A stretch of 64,000 nt of DNA from JALYNX01 sp963780755 (GTDB lineage Bacteria; Actinomycetota; Acidimicrobiia; Spongiisociales; ZC4RG35): assembly GCA_963780755.1 (NCBI GenBank), contig CAWACX010000001.1:806001-870000 (forward strand). Direction: 5' to 3'. The position numbers were made by a program, and so were the translations under genes. This document shows, in pieces, positions 25,641 through 35,135 of this stretch; positions within the stretch are counted from its first letter, which is position 1, and each line of letters starts with the position of its first letter. The notes under the pieces were generated by a model. It ran no database searches, had not been told where the DNA came from, and saw only the letters and a program-made list of their open reading frames with translations.

Positions 25641-26899
25641 TCATCCCCTCGATCGACATCACGCGTGGGCAAGCCGTCCAGCTGGTCGGCGGGGAGACAC
25701 TGGCCATCGAGGCAGGGGATCCGATACCCCTGCTGGAGAGATTCTCGGTGGCCGGCGAGGTGGCAGTGATCGACATCGATGCCGCCCGCGGGGATGGCGA
25801 CAACCGCACCCTGGTGGAGGAACTGTGCCGCCGGGGACGGGTCCGGGTCGGCGGTGGGATCAGGGATCTGGAGACCGCCATCCGTTGGTTGGACGCCGGG
25901 GCGGACAAGATCATCATCGGCACCGCGGCCACCCCCGAACTGCTCGCAGGGCTCCCACAGGACCGTGTGATGGTGGCCCTCGATTCCAGAGACGGGCAGG
26001 TCCTGAGCCATGGTTGGCGGAAGACCACCGAGCATGGGCTCTTGGACCGGATCGCCGAGTTGAAAGGGCTCTGCGGTGGCTTCCTGGTGACGTTCGTGGA
26101 GCGGGAAGGACGTCTCCTGGGGACCGACCTCGATCGTGCTCGAGATGTGATCGCCGCTGCCGGCTCGGCACGCGTCACCATCGCCGGCGGGATAACCACC
26201 AGCGCCGAGGTGGCTGCGCTGGACGATCTTGGAGCAGACGCACAGGTGGGGATGGCTCTCTACACCGGGGAACTGACGCTGGGGGACGCGGTGGGGTCTG
26301 TCCTCGGCTCCGACCGGCCCGACGGCCTGTGGCCGACCGTGGTGGTCGACGAGCACGGGGTCGCCCTCGGCCTGGTGTGGTCGAGTGCGACCAGCCTTGC
26401 CCGTGCGATCGAGGAGCGACGCGGCGTGTACCAGAGCCGGTCACGCGGGATCTGGGTCAAGGGAGAGACATCGGGGGCGACCCAGGAGTTGCTCCGGGTC
26501 GACGTCGACTGTGACCGGGACGCTCTCCGCTTCACGGTGCGCCAACACGGTACTGGTTTCTGCCACACCGGCGATCGCAGCTGCTGGGGTGAGGACCACG
26601 GGATGAACCGTCTCCGGAGGCGCGTTGCCGGGATCGCGGCTCAGCCCGAATCGGCTTCCAACACCGCCCTGCTGTTGAACGACGACCTTTTGTTGGCCGG
26701 CAAGCTCACGGAGGAGGCCTCCGAGCTGGCGTCGGCCGAGGATCGAGATTCGGTCGTGGCAGAGGCTGCCGACCTCGCCTACTTCCTGATGGTGAAGCTG
26801 GAAAGAGCCGGAGTCGGCCTGGATGAGGTGGATCGTGAGCTCGACCGGCGAGAGCTTCGGCAAACCCGGCGCCCCATGGTGGCGAAGGAGGACAGATGA
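25637..26899 (+). CDS. hisA: HisA-HisI-HisE triple fusion, 420 aa
   Basis: Three enzymes in one chain. Residues 1 to about 215: HisA isomerase barrel, PSIDITRGQAVQLVGGE (acid/base Asp), RVGGGIRDLETAIRWLDAGA, VALDSRDG (second Asp), TIAGGITTSAEV. About 222-325: HisI phosphoribosyl-AMP cyclohydrolase, PTVVVDEHGVALGLVWSS, GVYQSRSRGIWVKGETSG, VDVDCDRDALRF and GFCHTGDRSCWG (zinc and Mg sites). About 330-410: HisE pyrophosphohydrolase, LLLAGKLTEEASELASAEDR and EAADLAYFLMVKL. It performs steps 2, 3 and 4 of the pathway in succession (E, I, A). The HisI part, including DRPDGLWPTVVVDEHG, looks more like fungal His4 than like ordinary bacterial HisI. Overlaps hisF and hisD by 4 bp each. Confidence 0.88.
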   Translation: MIIPSIDITRGQAVQLVGGETLAIEAGDPIPLLERFSVAGEVAVIDIDAARGDGDNRTLVEELCRRGRVRVGGGIRDLETAIRWLDAGADKIIIGTAATPELLAGLPQDRVMVALDSRDGQVLSHGWRKTTEHGLLDRIAELKGLCGGFLVTFVEREGRLLGTDLDRARDVIAAAGSARVTIAGGITTSAEVAALDDLGADAQVGMALYTGELTLGDAVGSVLGSDRPDGLWPTVVVDEHGVALGLVWSSATSLARAIEERRGVYQSRSRGIWVKGETSGATQELLRVDVDCDRDALRFTVRQHGTGFCHTGDRSCWGEDHGMNRLRRRVAGIAAQPESASNTALLLNDDLLLAGKLTEEASELASAEDRDSVVAEAADLAYFLMVKLERAGVGLDEVDRELDRRELRQTRRPMVAKEDR

Positions 26900-28143
26900 C
26901 CCCGCTGCTTCGCCGGGTCGATCGCGTGTCGGCCCGGGCTCGCTCCGCCGTCGACAGCGATGCGCTCACAGTCGCAGAGAACATCATGAGTGACATCGAG
27001 GCGATCGGCGAGAGGGCCCTTCGCAAGCACGCCGAGGCGTACGACGGTCTCGGGCCTGGCGATCCGATCGTCATCGACAGAGACGGTCTCGAACAGGCAT
27101 GTAATCGACTGCCGGTCGAGCAACTCGATGTCCTGGAACGGGTTGCAGCCCGGATCCGGGGATTCGCCGAAGCGCAGCGAGATGTACTCGTCGACGTCGA
27201 TGTCGAGTTGGCGGGTGGCCGCGCCGGGCATCGATGGATCCCGGTGGAGACCGTGGGCGCCTATGCCCCCGGAGGCCGATACCCGCTCCCGTCATCGGTG
27301 TTGATGACGGTGGTCCCGGCCAAAGTCGCCGGCGTGGAGACCGTGTGGGTCGCCTCGCCGAGGCCGACAGATGTGACTTTGGCCGCGGCGTCAGTGGCGG
27401 GCGCCGACGGGTTGCTTCGAGTCGGCGGGGCGCAGGCGATTGCCGCTCTCGCATATGGGCCGGTCTCGCCGCCCTGCGATCTGATCGTGGGACCGGGTAA
27501 CAAGTACGTGACCGCTGCCAAGAAGTTGCTGTTTGGGGAAGTGGGCATCGACGGCCTCGCCGGGCCTAGTGAGATCCTTGTCATCACCGACGAGCAGGCC
27601 GATCCGTCCTTGGTGGCTGCCGATCTTCTCGCCCAGGCGGAGCATGACAACGATGCGGTCCCGATGCTGATTTCGACCAGCCAGTCGCTGATCACGCGCG
27701 TCGAGGAACAACTCACGGAACAGCTCGGGGACCTTCCGACTTCGAGCGTGGCGCGGATGGCGCTCGAGAACGGATTCGCGATGACAGTGAAGACAGTGAT
27801 CGAGGCCGCCGGGGCATCGGACCAGATCGCCCCCGAGCACCTGGCACTTCATGTCGAAGAGCCGGAAGCGCTACTGGAGAAGCTCAAGAACTACGGGTCG
27901 GTGTTCATCGGCGGGAAGAGCGCGGAAGTGTTCGCCGACTACGGGGTCGGCCCCAATCACGTCCTTCCCACCGGGGGCGGGGCCCGATTCCAGTCCGGGC
28001 TCTCGGTGATGACCTTCCTTAGATCACCGACCTGGTCCCGCCTCGACGACCCGGCAGCATTGATCGATGACACCGTGCTCCTCGCCCGGCTCGAGGGCCT
28101 GGAGGCACACGCCCGGGCTGCGCTCCGCCGGGGAGGCCCCTGA
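26896..28143 (+). CDS. hisD: Histidinol dehydrogenase, 415 aa
   Basis: Last enzyme, oxidising histidinol to histidine with two NAD+. Motifs: AYAPGGRYPLPSSVLMTVVP, RVGGAQAIAALAYG, LIVGPGNKYVTAAKKLLFG, AGPSEILVITDEQADPSLVA with QAEHD (zinc ligands Gln and His), IAPEHLALHVE (catalytic Glu-His) and VGPNHVLPTGGGARFQSGLS. Full length. It starts on ATG 26896 overlapping the HisE stop and is the last gene of the operon. It converges with the lipoprotein hydrolase gene (3 bp between stops); no clear terminator hairpin was seen. Confidence 0.95.
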   Translation: MTPLLRRVDRVSARARSAVDSDALTVAENIMSDIEAIGERALRKHAEAYDGLGPGDPIVIDRDGLEQACNRLPVEQLDVLERVAARIRGFAEAQRDVLVDVDVELAGGRAGHRWIPVETVGAYAPGGRYPLPSSVLMTVVPAKVAGVETVWVASPRPTDVTLAAASVAGADGLLRVGGAQAIAALAYGPVSPPCDLIVGPGNKYVTAAKKLLFGEVGIDGLAGPSEILVITDEQADPSLVAADLLAQAEHDNDAVPMLISTSQSLITRVEEQLTEQLGDLPTSSVARMALENGFAMTVKTVIEAAGASDQIAPEHLALHVEEPEALLEKLKNYGSVFIGGKSAEVFADYGVGPNHVLPTGGGARFQSGLSVMTFLRSPTWSRLDDPAALIDDTVLLARLEGLEAHARAALRRGGP

Positions 28144-28146
28144 CGG

Positions 28147-29025
28147 TCAGCTCGCCGATGCCACCACTTCGAGGATGGCATCGATCACGAGTTGGGGGTC
28201 CACTTCCTCGACGGCATGCCCGGTCGTCACGACGACCTGCTCCGCTCTCGGGCTCAACACCAGCCAGCCCTTTTGGTCCTCGACATTGGTCTGCTCGCCC
28301 GTGAACACGGCGTCGGCTCCGTAGTCATTTGAGATGACCGTCACCGGTATGTCACCGATCTCCGTGCGTGCCGCCCAGGCATCCTTCTCAACCTGGAGAT
28401 AATCCCGCTTCTCGACATTGGCAGGGTGGTCCCACGCGGTCTCTTCGACGATCTCCGGCGGAGGGTCGACGAACGGCGATGGCGTCTCGACAAAGACCAT
28501 GCCGGCCACCTCATCGGGGTGAGTGAAGGCGTATCCAGCCGTGATGTAACCGCCCCCGGAGGTGCCCACTAGCACGTAGGGACCTTCCACCGCGGCCGTC
28601 TCGAGGAGAGCTTCGAGATCGCCCACCAGCTCCGATAGGCCTCGTGGGCCGTCCGCAGGATCGCTCCGGCCCAGATTGGCCCGGTCGTAGACGCAGGTTC
28701 GAGTTACGGCGCTCACCTGGGCCTCGGCGAAGGCATAGGAGCTGCTGGTATCCCCGTCTCCGCCTTCCATGATCACGGTCGGTGTGCCCGATCCGGTGCA
28801 GCGAAGGTAGAGGCCCCTTCCCCCAATGTCGACCACCTGATCGACGTCGTCGCTAGTCGACGCGCCAGAGACCGTGGTCGCAGGCGCAGACGTGGTCGAT
28901 GTCGCCATGGATGATTGTGAAGCACTTGTCGTCTCATCGGTTCTGCACGCTGACAACACCAACACCGAAGTAACAGCCAGTGCGATGCGAATCCAACTCC
29001 TGGAGGTCATGGGCGAGGAGCTCAT
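28147..29025 (-). CDS. Alpha/beta hydrolase lipoprotein, 292 aa
   Basis: Signal peptide with lipobox (TSVLVLSAC), a Ser/Thr-rich linker (residues about 27-60), then an alpha/beta hydrolase fold: PTVIMEGGDGDTSSSYAF, TCVYDRANLGRSDP, nucleophile elbow VGTSGGGYITAGYA (GTSGGG) and a C-terminal VVVTTGHAVEEVDPQL with the catalytic His. The acid is probably the Asp in ISNDYGAD. It is likely anchored outside the membrane and hydrolyses an ester or lactone. A strong match to actinobacterial secreted esterase-like lipoproteins; the substrate is unknown. Confidence 0.8.
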   Translation of the reverse strand: MSSSPMTSRSWIRIALAVTSVLVLSACRTDETTSASQSSMATSTTSAPATTVSGASTSDDVDQVVDIGGRGLYLRCTGSGTPTVIMEGGDGDTSSSYAFAEAQVSAVTRTCVYDRANLGRSDPADGPRGLSELVGDLEALLETAAVEGPYVLVGTSGGGYITAGYAFTHPDEVAGMVFVETPSPFVDPPPEIVEETAWDHPANVEKRDYLQVEKDAWAARTEIGDIPVTVISNDYGADAVFTGEQTNVEDQKGWLVLSPRAEQVVVTTGHAVEEVDPQLVIDAILEVVASAS

Positions 29026-29117
29026 TTGGTCGACCGTACGAGGAGACGCGTTACGGAATCGTCACGAAATGCGAACGTTCCATGGAGCGAGTCGCTGCCA
29101 CCGGTCGTCGACGGCGC

Positions 29118-29723
29118 TCAACCCGCGTCCACCCGCCAGCCGCGAAGCAGGGCATCGACGACCTTCTCCTCCCAGCCGCGATCCTCGGGGAGCATCGGCC
29201 CGAAGAGCTTTCTCAGGATCACAGGCCCGGTGAACATGTCGACCGCGACCTCGACGTCGAGGTCGGGCCGCAGCTCGCCACGGTCCTTGGCCTGTGTGAT
29301 CATCGAAGCCAGGGCCTGGCGTCGGGGAAGGATCACGGTCTCGGCGTAGCGGCGCCCCAGCTCCGACCCTGACGCCACCTCACCGACCAACCAGGGAAAG
29401 ATCGAGCCCCCTCGGAACTCGGACATGAAGGCCCTCAGCCGTCGCAGAGTGGTGACCAGGTCTTCCCTGAGGTCGCCGGTCATAGTGGGTTGGACGGCGG
29501 ACACCAGGCTCACGACCGCGTCGACCACCAACTCCTCTTTGGAGCTCCAACGCCGGTAGATGGTCGCCTTGCTCACTCCGGCCCTGGCGGCGATGGCGTC
29601 GATGCTCAGAGCGCCGAGCCCGACCTCCTCCACGAGTTGCAATGCGGCGTCCAGGATCGCTGGAGAGGCCGAGGCGTCACGCGGTCGTCCCCGGGGCCGG
29701 GCATCGCTCGATGGCGCCGTCAA
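29118..29723 (-). CDS. TetR family transcriptional regulator, 201 aa
   Basis: An N-terminal helix-turn-helix of TetR type: ILDAALQLVEEVGLGALSID, AIAARAGVSKATIYRRWSSK. The C-terminal ligand domain is of the TetR_C_11-like kind. I chose TTG 29723, which overlaps the MFS stop (TTGA), because the longer frame to 29843 lies inside the MFS gene. Co-transcription with the upstream exporter gene suggests it represses this operon and is released by an exporter substrate. A candidate operator is at 31288-31309. Confidence 0.82.
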   Translation of the reverse strand: MTAPSSDARPRGRPRDASASPAILDAALQLVEEVGLGALSIDAIAARAGVSKATIYRRWSSKEELVVDAVVSLVSAVQPTMTGDLREDLVTTLRRLRAFMSEFRGGSIFPWLVGEVASGSELGRRYAETVILPRRQALASMITQAKDRGELRPDLDVEVAVDMFTGPVILRKLFGPMLPEDRGWEEKVVDALLRGWRVDAG

Positions 29724-31269
29724 CTGGCTGCCAGGTCGGGCAGCTCGCCGACCGGTTGCGCGTCCTCCGCATCTCTGGCCCGGGCCGGCAGCCACAGGTA
29801 AGTGACCACCGCTCCCAACAAGGCGACACCTGCAGCCACCCACACCGCGGTCTCCATCCCGCCGATAAAGGCAGCGCTCGCAGCATCCATCAACGCCGCG
29901 CCGGCTTCTCCTGCCTGGGACGCAACCGCCGCCGCACCTCCGATGGAGTCACCGGCGATCTCTGCCGCCTCAGTGGGTAGGCCGGAGACCACAGGCTCCA
30001 TGGCGCTGCCGTATGAAGAGGCGAGGATGCTCCCCAGGATCGCCACGCCGAGCGCACCCCCGATCTGACGGGTTGTGTCATTCATGGCAGATCCCACTCC
30101 GGCTTTGGCCAGAGGCAGCGAGCCCATGATCGACTCGGTCGCCGGGGCCATCGCCGTGCCCATGCCCGCGCCGAGGATCATCAGAGCGATCGCGACCCTT
30201 CCGTACCCGGTGTCGACAGTGATGGTGGCCAGGATCGACATCGCCACGGCCACGATGACCAGACCTGTCGTCACCACCCGCTTCGTGCCAAAGCGCTCAG
30301 CGAACCGGGCCGAGAGGGGGGCGGCCACGATCATCGTGGCCACCGGCATCACCCGGAAGCCGGCCTCGAGCGGCGAGAAGCCGAGGACGAATTGGAGGTA
30401 CTGGGTGTTCAGGAAAACGGTGCCGAACATGGCGAAAAACACCAGCGTGATCGCGATGCTGGCCGCGCTGAACCTCGGATTCTCGAAGAAGGAGAGCTGG
30501 AGCATCGGATGCTCGGTGCGAGTCTCCCACCAGAGGAACGCCGAGATGAGCAAGGCAGCGACCCCGAAAGCCGCGAGCACCACCGGGTCGGTCCAGCCTT
30601 TGCTCGGGGCTTCGATGATGGCGTAGACCAACGCCACGAGCCCCACGATCGACAACCCGGCACCAATCGGGTCGAGTGGGGTTGCTGCCGGGTCCTTCGA
30701 CTCCGGGATCAGGAAGAACCCGAGCACGATCGCAGCGATCACCACGAACACGTTGATGAGGAACACCGAGCCCCACCAGAAGTTCTCGAGGAGAAAGCCA
30801 CCGAGCACCGGGCCGAGGACGATCCCCAGGCCGGCGACAGCCGCCCAGGCTGCAATCGCGCGCCCCTCTCCGGGCCGGTGAAGACATTGGTGATGATGGA
30901 AAGCGTGGCGGGCATGATCAGCGCCCCGCCGACCCCCATCAGAGCGCGAGCTGCGATCAGCGCATTCGCGGAGTCGGCGAAGGCCGCCGCCACGGAGCTG
31001 AGCCCGAAGATGACGAGGCCAACGGTGAGTGCCAGCTTGCGGCCGTAGCGGTCGCCGAGGGCGCCCATTGTCAGGAGAAGTCCGGCGAAGACCAGGATGT
31101 AGGCGTCGACGATCCATTGCAGCTGGCTCTGGGTGGCGCCCAACTCGCGGACCAATGTGGGGAGGGCCACATTGAGGATGGTGTTGTCGAGGCCGATGAT
31201 CACCAGGCTCAGGGAGAGCACCCCGAGCGTTGCCCAGCGTCTCCGGTGAATCGTCTCCGCGTCCATCAT
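29720..31269 (-). CDS. MFS drug exporter, DHA2 (EmrB/QacA) type (frameshift at about 30864)
   Basis: Fourteen-helix-type H+ antiporter. N-terminal half: RWATLGVLSLSLVIIGLDNT, ILNVALPTLVRELGATQSQL, QWIVDAYILVFAGLLLTMGA and LGDRYGRKLAL (motif A), then ALMGVGGALIMPATLSIITN. After VFTGPERG one base is missing in a G run (30863-30866); the other frame continues RAIAAWAAVAGLGIVLGPVL (motif C) and runs to 29720 with a C-terminal GVALLGAVVTYLWLPAR helix. Joined product about 516 aa. It probably expels hydrophobic drugs or metabolites. The TetR gene follows with a 4-bp overlap. Confidence 0.87.
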
Positions 31270-31287
31270 TCCAACCCTTCAGTCAAT

Positions 31288-31309
31288 TACGAAACTGAAC
31301 GGTATCGTA
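31288..31309 (-). promoter_or_regulatory. Candidate TetR operator upstream of the MFS-TetR operon
   Basis: TACGA (31288-31292) and TCGTA (31305-31309) form an inverted repeat spaced by 12 bp, 19-40 bp before the MFS start, in a locally AT-rich patch. Its size and position suit a TetR dimer; not proven. Confidence 0.4.
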
Positions 31310-31363
31310 TCAGGAGTTATTCCCCCAGGATCAGAGCTGTTTCCTCCCCCGGGAGCGAAGCGC

Positions 31364-34300
31364 CTACATGTTCCTTCTGTAGCGCCCGCCGACCTCGTAG
31401 AGGGCGTGGCTCATCTGGCCGAGGGACGCGACCTTGGCGGTCTCCATCAGTTGAGCAAAGACGTTGCCCCCGGAGACGGCGACCTTTTGCAACTCGGCCA
31501 GCCCCTGATCGGCCCGATCCCGATTTCGCTCCTGGAAGGTGCGGACGTTGGCGATCTGACGGTCCTTGTCCGCGTCGGTGGAGCGGATCAGCTCCTCGGG
31601 GATCACGAACGGTGATCCCTCCTTGGAGAGGAACGTGTTCACCCCGACCACCGGGTAGCGGCCGGCCTCCTTCTCCTGCTCGTAATAGAGCGACTCCTCC
31701 TGGATCTTGGTCCTCTGATACTGGCGCTCCATCGCCCCCAGCACTCCCCCACGACTGCTCAGCCTCTCGAATTCGACGAGCACTGCCTCCTCCACCAGAT
31801 CGGTCAGCTCCTCGATGATGAAGCTGCCCTGGAGGGTGTTCTCGTTCTTGGCCAGCCCCAGCTCCCGGTTGATGATCAGTTGGATCGCCAGTGCCCGCCG
31901 CACCGACTCCTCGGTGGGGGTCGTGATCGCCTCGTCATAGGCATTGGTGTGCAGACTGTTGGTGTTGTCGTAGATGGCGTATAGGGCCTGAAGGGTGGTC
32001 CTGATGTCGTTGAACGAGATCTCCTGGGCATGAAGCGAGCGCCCTGAGGTCTGCACGTGGTACTTCAGCTTCTGCGAGCGCTCACTCCCCCCGTAGCGGT
32101 GTTTGATCGCCTTCGCCCAGATCCGCCGGGCCACCCGGCCGATCACCGCATACTCGGCGTCGATCCCGTTGGAGAAGAAGAACGAGAGGCTGGGGGCGAA
32201 GTCGTCGATGTCCATGCCGCGGGCCAGGTAGTTCTCGACGTAGGTGAAGCCGTTGGCGAGGGTGAAGGCGAGCTGGGTGATCGGGTTGGCCCCGGCCTCT
32301 GCCATGTGATATCCGCTGATCGACACCGAATAGAAGTTGCGGACCTCGTTGTCGACGAACCATTGCTGGATGTCGCCCATCATGCGCAACGCGAACTCGG
32401 TGGAGAAGATGCAGGTGTTCTGAGCCTGGTCCTCCTTGAGGATGTCGGCCTGGACCGTGCCCCGCACACGGCTGACGGTCTCGGCCCGCAGCGTCTCGTA
32501 GACATCGGGTGGCAGGACCTGGTCGCCCGTCACCCCGAGCAGCCTGAGCCCGAGGCCGTCGTTGCCTGCGGGCAGGTCCCCCCAGTAGCCGGGCAGGTCC
32601 CCGTCCCTTTCGAGCTTCTGCTCCACCTCCCCCCACATGTCGTTTTTGGTGATGTAGGCCTCACACGCCTGGTCGACCGCCGCGTTGAGGTAGAAGGCAA
32701 GGATCATCGGAGCCGGGCCGTTGATGGTCATCGAGACCGACGTCGCCGGATCGGAGAGGTCGAATCCGGAGTAGAGCTTCTTGGCGTCGTCGAGGGTGGC
32801 GATCGAAACTCCTGAGTTCCCCACCTTTCCGTATATGTCGGGGCGCTCGTGGGGGTCCTCCCCGTAGAGGGTCACCGAGTCGAACGCCGTGGAGAGCCTC
32901 TTCGCCGGGGTGTCCGCCGCCAGATAGTGGAAGCGGCGGTTGGTCTGCTCCGGGGGGCCCTCACCGGCAAACATCCGGGCCGGGTCCTCCTCGGCCCGCT
33001 TGAACGGGAAGACGCCTGCGGTGTACGGGAACTCGCCGGGCACGTTCTCCTGGAGCAGCCAGCGCAGCCGGTCACCCCACGATCGGAAGCGGGGAAGCGC
33101 CACCCGGGGGACCATGGTGTGGCTCAGGGTCTCGTGGAACAACGGCACCCTGACTTCTCGGCCCCGGACGTGGTAGATGAACTCCGTTCCCCCGTATTCG
33201 GCGACCATCCCCTCCCATCGTTCCAGTGCCCGCCGGTTCTCGGGATCGAGTCGCTCCTCGGTCTCGGCGAGCAGGCTGCCGGGATCGACGCCCGCCTCGA
33301 CGGCGCCCTGGAGTCGATAGAGGGCATCTGCGACCTCTGCCTGCTCGAGCGCCCGCTCGTCATAACCCCGGATCGCCTCCACCACCTCGGAGAGATACCG
33401 GGTGCGCTCCGGGGGGACCACGTGCTGTTTTGCGGTGTCGGTGAGGGGCAGATCGAGAGTCGACTCCAGCGCCAGACCGTGGTTGCCGAGCTCGGTGACG
33501 AAAGCGCGGTAGAAGCGGTTGGTCCCCGGGTCGTTGAAGTCCGAGGCCACGGTGAGGTGCACGGGCAGCCCCGCGGGGTCACTGCCGAAGGCCAGGTGGT
33601 TGCGCTGGTACTGCTTGCGGACGTCACGCAAGGCATCGGCGGCTCCTTGCTTGTCGGCCTTGTTGATCGCAACGAGGTCGGCGAAGTCGAGCATGTCGAT
33701 CTTCTCGAGCTGGGTCGCGGCTCCGTACTCAGGTGTCATCACGTACATCGAGAGATCGGAGAAGTCGACGATCTCGGTGTCGGACTGGCCGATTCCGGAG
33801 GTCTCCAGGATCACCAGGTCGTACCCCGCTGCCTTGACGACGTCGATGGCGCGGTGGATGTGCGGGGAGAGGGCGAGGTTGGCCTGCCTCGTTGCCAGGG
33901 ACCGCATGTAGGCCCGGGGATGGGGCAGCGAGTTCATCCGGATCCGATCGCCGAGCAGCGCCCCGCCCGAGCGCCGCTTGGTGGGGTCGACGGAGATGAT
34001 GGCAATTCGGAGGTTCTCGAAGTCGAGGAAGAGCCGGCGCAGCAACTCGTCGACGAGGCTGGACTTTCCCGAGCCTCCGGTCCCGGTGACCCCAACCACC
34101 GGGGCCGCAGAAGCGACGGCCGCAGTCTCCACCTGCTCGAAGATGTCGGCGTACTTGTCTCCGTAGTTCTCGGCCGCGGAGATCAGCCGAGCCACCAGCC
34201 CCGGGCGATCGGTGCCCAGGGTCGAAAGTTCGAAATCGTCCCCTAACTCGCCGAGTGGGAAGTCGGAGCGGGCGATCATGTCGGAAACCATCCCCTGGAG

Positions 34301-34696
34301 CCCCATCTCCCGCCCGTCGTCGGGTGAATAGATACGGGTCACCCCGTAATCGATCAGCTCCTCGCCTTCGACCGGGAGGATCGTTCCCCCTCCGCCGCCA
34401 AAGAGCCGGATGTGGGCCGCGTCCCGGGCCACCAGCAGATCGCGGAGATAGCGATAGAACTCCATGTGCCCGCCCTGATAGGAGGTGACGGCGATGGCGT
34501 GGGCATCCTCCTCGATTGCCGACTCGACGATGTCGAGGCCGGTCCGGTTGTGCCCGAGATGGATGACCTCAGCGCCCGAGGCCTGGAGGATTCGCCGGAA
34601 GATGTTGATCGAGGCGTCGTGACCGTCGAACAACGTGGTTGCGGTCACGAAGCGCGCCCGATTGGCCGGCCGATTCTCCGCTTGTCCTCCGGTCAT
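31364..34696 (-). CDS. icmF: Fused isobutyryl-CoA mutase IcmF, 1110 aa
   Basis: One chain with three parts. Residues about 15-150: B12-binding domain (TTLFDGHDASINIFRRIL, FGGGGGTILPVE). About 205-430: MeaI-type G-protein chaperone (GVTGTGGSGKSSLVDELL Walker A, SVDPTKRRSGGALLGDRIRM, LETSGIGQSDTEI, VAINKADKQGA). About 530-1110: acyl-CoA mutase barrel (EFPYTAGVFPFKR, ISGYHMAEAGANPITQLAF). The residues that distinguish substrates are Phe in AGVFPFKR (Tyr in methylmalonyl-CoA mutase) and Gln in KEDQAQNTCIF (Arg there), which fit isobutyryl/butyryl-CoA mutase. It interconverts isobutyryl- and n-butyryl-CoA with adenosylcobalamin; GTPase chaperoning loads the cofactor. Monocistronic, with the S in DGHDAS where many have A or G. 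Confidence 0.93.
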   Translation of the reverse strand: MTGGQAENRPANRARFVTATTLFDGHDASINIFRRILQASGAEVIHLGHNRTGLDIVESAIEEDAHAIAVTSYQGGHMEFYRYLRDLLVARDAAHIRLFGGGGGTILPVEGEELIDYGVTRIYSPDDGREMGLQGMVSDMIARSDFPLGELGDDFELSTLGTDRPGLVARLISAAENYGDKYADIFEQVETAAVASAAPVVGVTGTGGSGKSSLVDELLRRLFLDFENLRIAIISVDPTKRRSGGALLGDRIRMNSLPHPRAYMRSLATRQANLALSPHIHRAIDVVKAAGYDLVILETSGIGQSDTEIVDFSDLSMYVMTPEYGAATQLEKIDMLDFADLVAINKADKQGAADALRDVRKQYQRNHLAFGSDPAGLPVHLTVASDFNDPGTNRFYRAFVTELGNHGLALESTLDLPLTDTAKQHVVPPERTRYLSEVVEAIRGYDERALEQAEVADALYRLQGAVEAGVDPGSLLAETEERLDPENRRALERWEGMVAEYGGTEFIYHVRGREVRVPLFHETLSHTMVPRVALPRFRSWGDRLRWLLQENVPGEFPYTAGVFPFKRAEEDPARMFAGEGPPEQTNRRFHYLAADTPAKRLSTAFDSVTLYGEDPHERPDIYGKVGNSGVSIATLDDAKKLYSGFDLSDPATSVSMTINGPAPMILAFYLNAAVDQACEAYITKNDMWGEVEQKLERDGDLPGYWGDLPAGNDGLGLRLLGVTGDQVLPPDVYETLRAETVSRVRGTVQADILKEDQAQNTCIFSTEFALRMMGDIQQWFVDNEVRNFYSVSISGYHMAEAGANPITQLAFTLANGFTYVENYLARGMDIDDFAPSLSFFFSNGIDAEYAVIGRVARRIWAKAIKHRYGGSERSQKLKYHVQTSGRSLHAQEISFNDIRTTLQALYAIYDNTNSLHTNAYDEAITTPTEESVRRALAIQLIINRELGLAKNENTLQGSFIIEELTDLVEEAVLVEFERLSSRGGVLGAMERQYQRTKIQEESLYYEQEKEAGRYPVVGVNTFLSKEGSPFVIPEELIRSTDADKDRQIANVRTFQERNRDRADQGLAELQKVAVSGGNVFAQLMETAKVASLGQMSHALYEVGGRYRRNM

Positions 34697-34793
34697 GCTC
34701 GCTTTCGAGGGACTAGCTCAAATTGTACTGTCGAGATCGGCAAATTCTTCCCTGTTTCCACGAGTGGAAAAGACCGCTAGATTGGGCTGCGGG

Positions 34794-35108
34794 ATGGCTT
34801 ACTACTTAGGGCGACTACAGGGTTCCAGACTGGAGCCCACACACGTGACCGTCGAGCTCGACGAGGGGCGGTTCCGGATAACCACCGGCCGCCGCCACAT
34901 GGGCTCGTGGCCTATGAACCAGGTCCATATCGAGCGAACCTCGATCTATCGGTTCTCACTTGGGATCGAAGGGGACAATCTGGAGTTCTTCCCCGACGAC
35001 CCGTCTGAGTTCTCTGATGCGGTCGGAGCTGTCATCGACCTCACCGACAGCAAGCGGAGCCGTTTCGGGCTCAAAGCCCGCATCCAGAACGCCTCTACCG
35101 GCACCTGA
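34794..35108 (+). CDS. Hypothetical protein, 104 aa
   Basis: Small soluble protein beginning MAYYLGRLQGSRLEPTHVTV. A beta-rich central part (FRITTGRRHMGSWPMNQVHI, ERTSIYRFSLGIEGDNLEFF) resembles PH-like or GRAM-like small domains in layout, but I recognise no family. A -10-like TAGATT (34778-34783) gives a 3-4 nt leader. It is divergent from icmF and followed after 27 bp by the SGNH gene. Codon use matches the neighbours, so I accept it as real. Confidence 0.6.
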   Translation: MAYYLGRLQGSRLEPTHVTVELDEGRFRITTGRRHMGSWPMNQVHIERTSIYRFSLGIEGDNLEFFPDDPSEFSDAVGAVIDLTDSKRSRFGLKARIQNASTGT

Positions 35109-35135
35109 TCTCCAGGTCTCTGGCAAAATCCGGCT

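Noticed and set aside
29724..29843. N-terminal extension of the TetR regulator
   Set aside because: It lies in the MFS coding sequence and is Gly/Arg-rich; the TTG overlapping the MFS stop gives a normal TetR length.
32849..34246. 465-aa open frame antisense to icmF
   Set aside because: Low-complexity shadow of a long high-GC gene; no motif.
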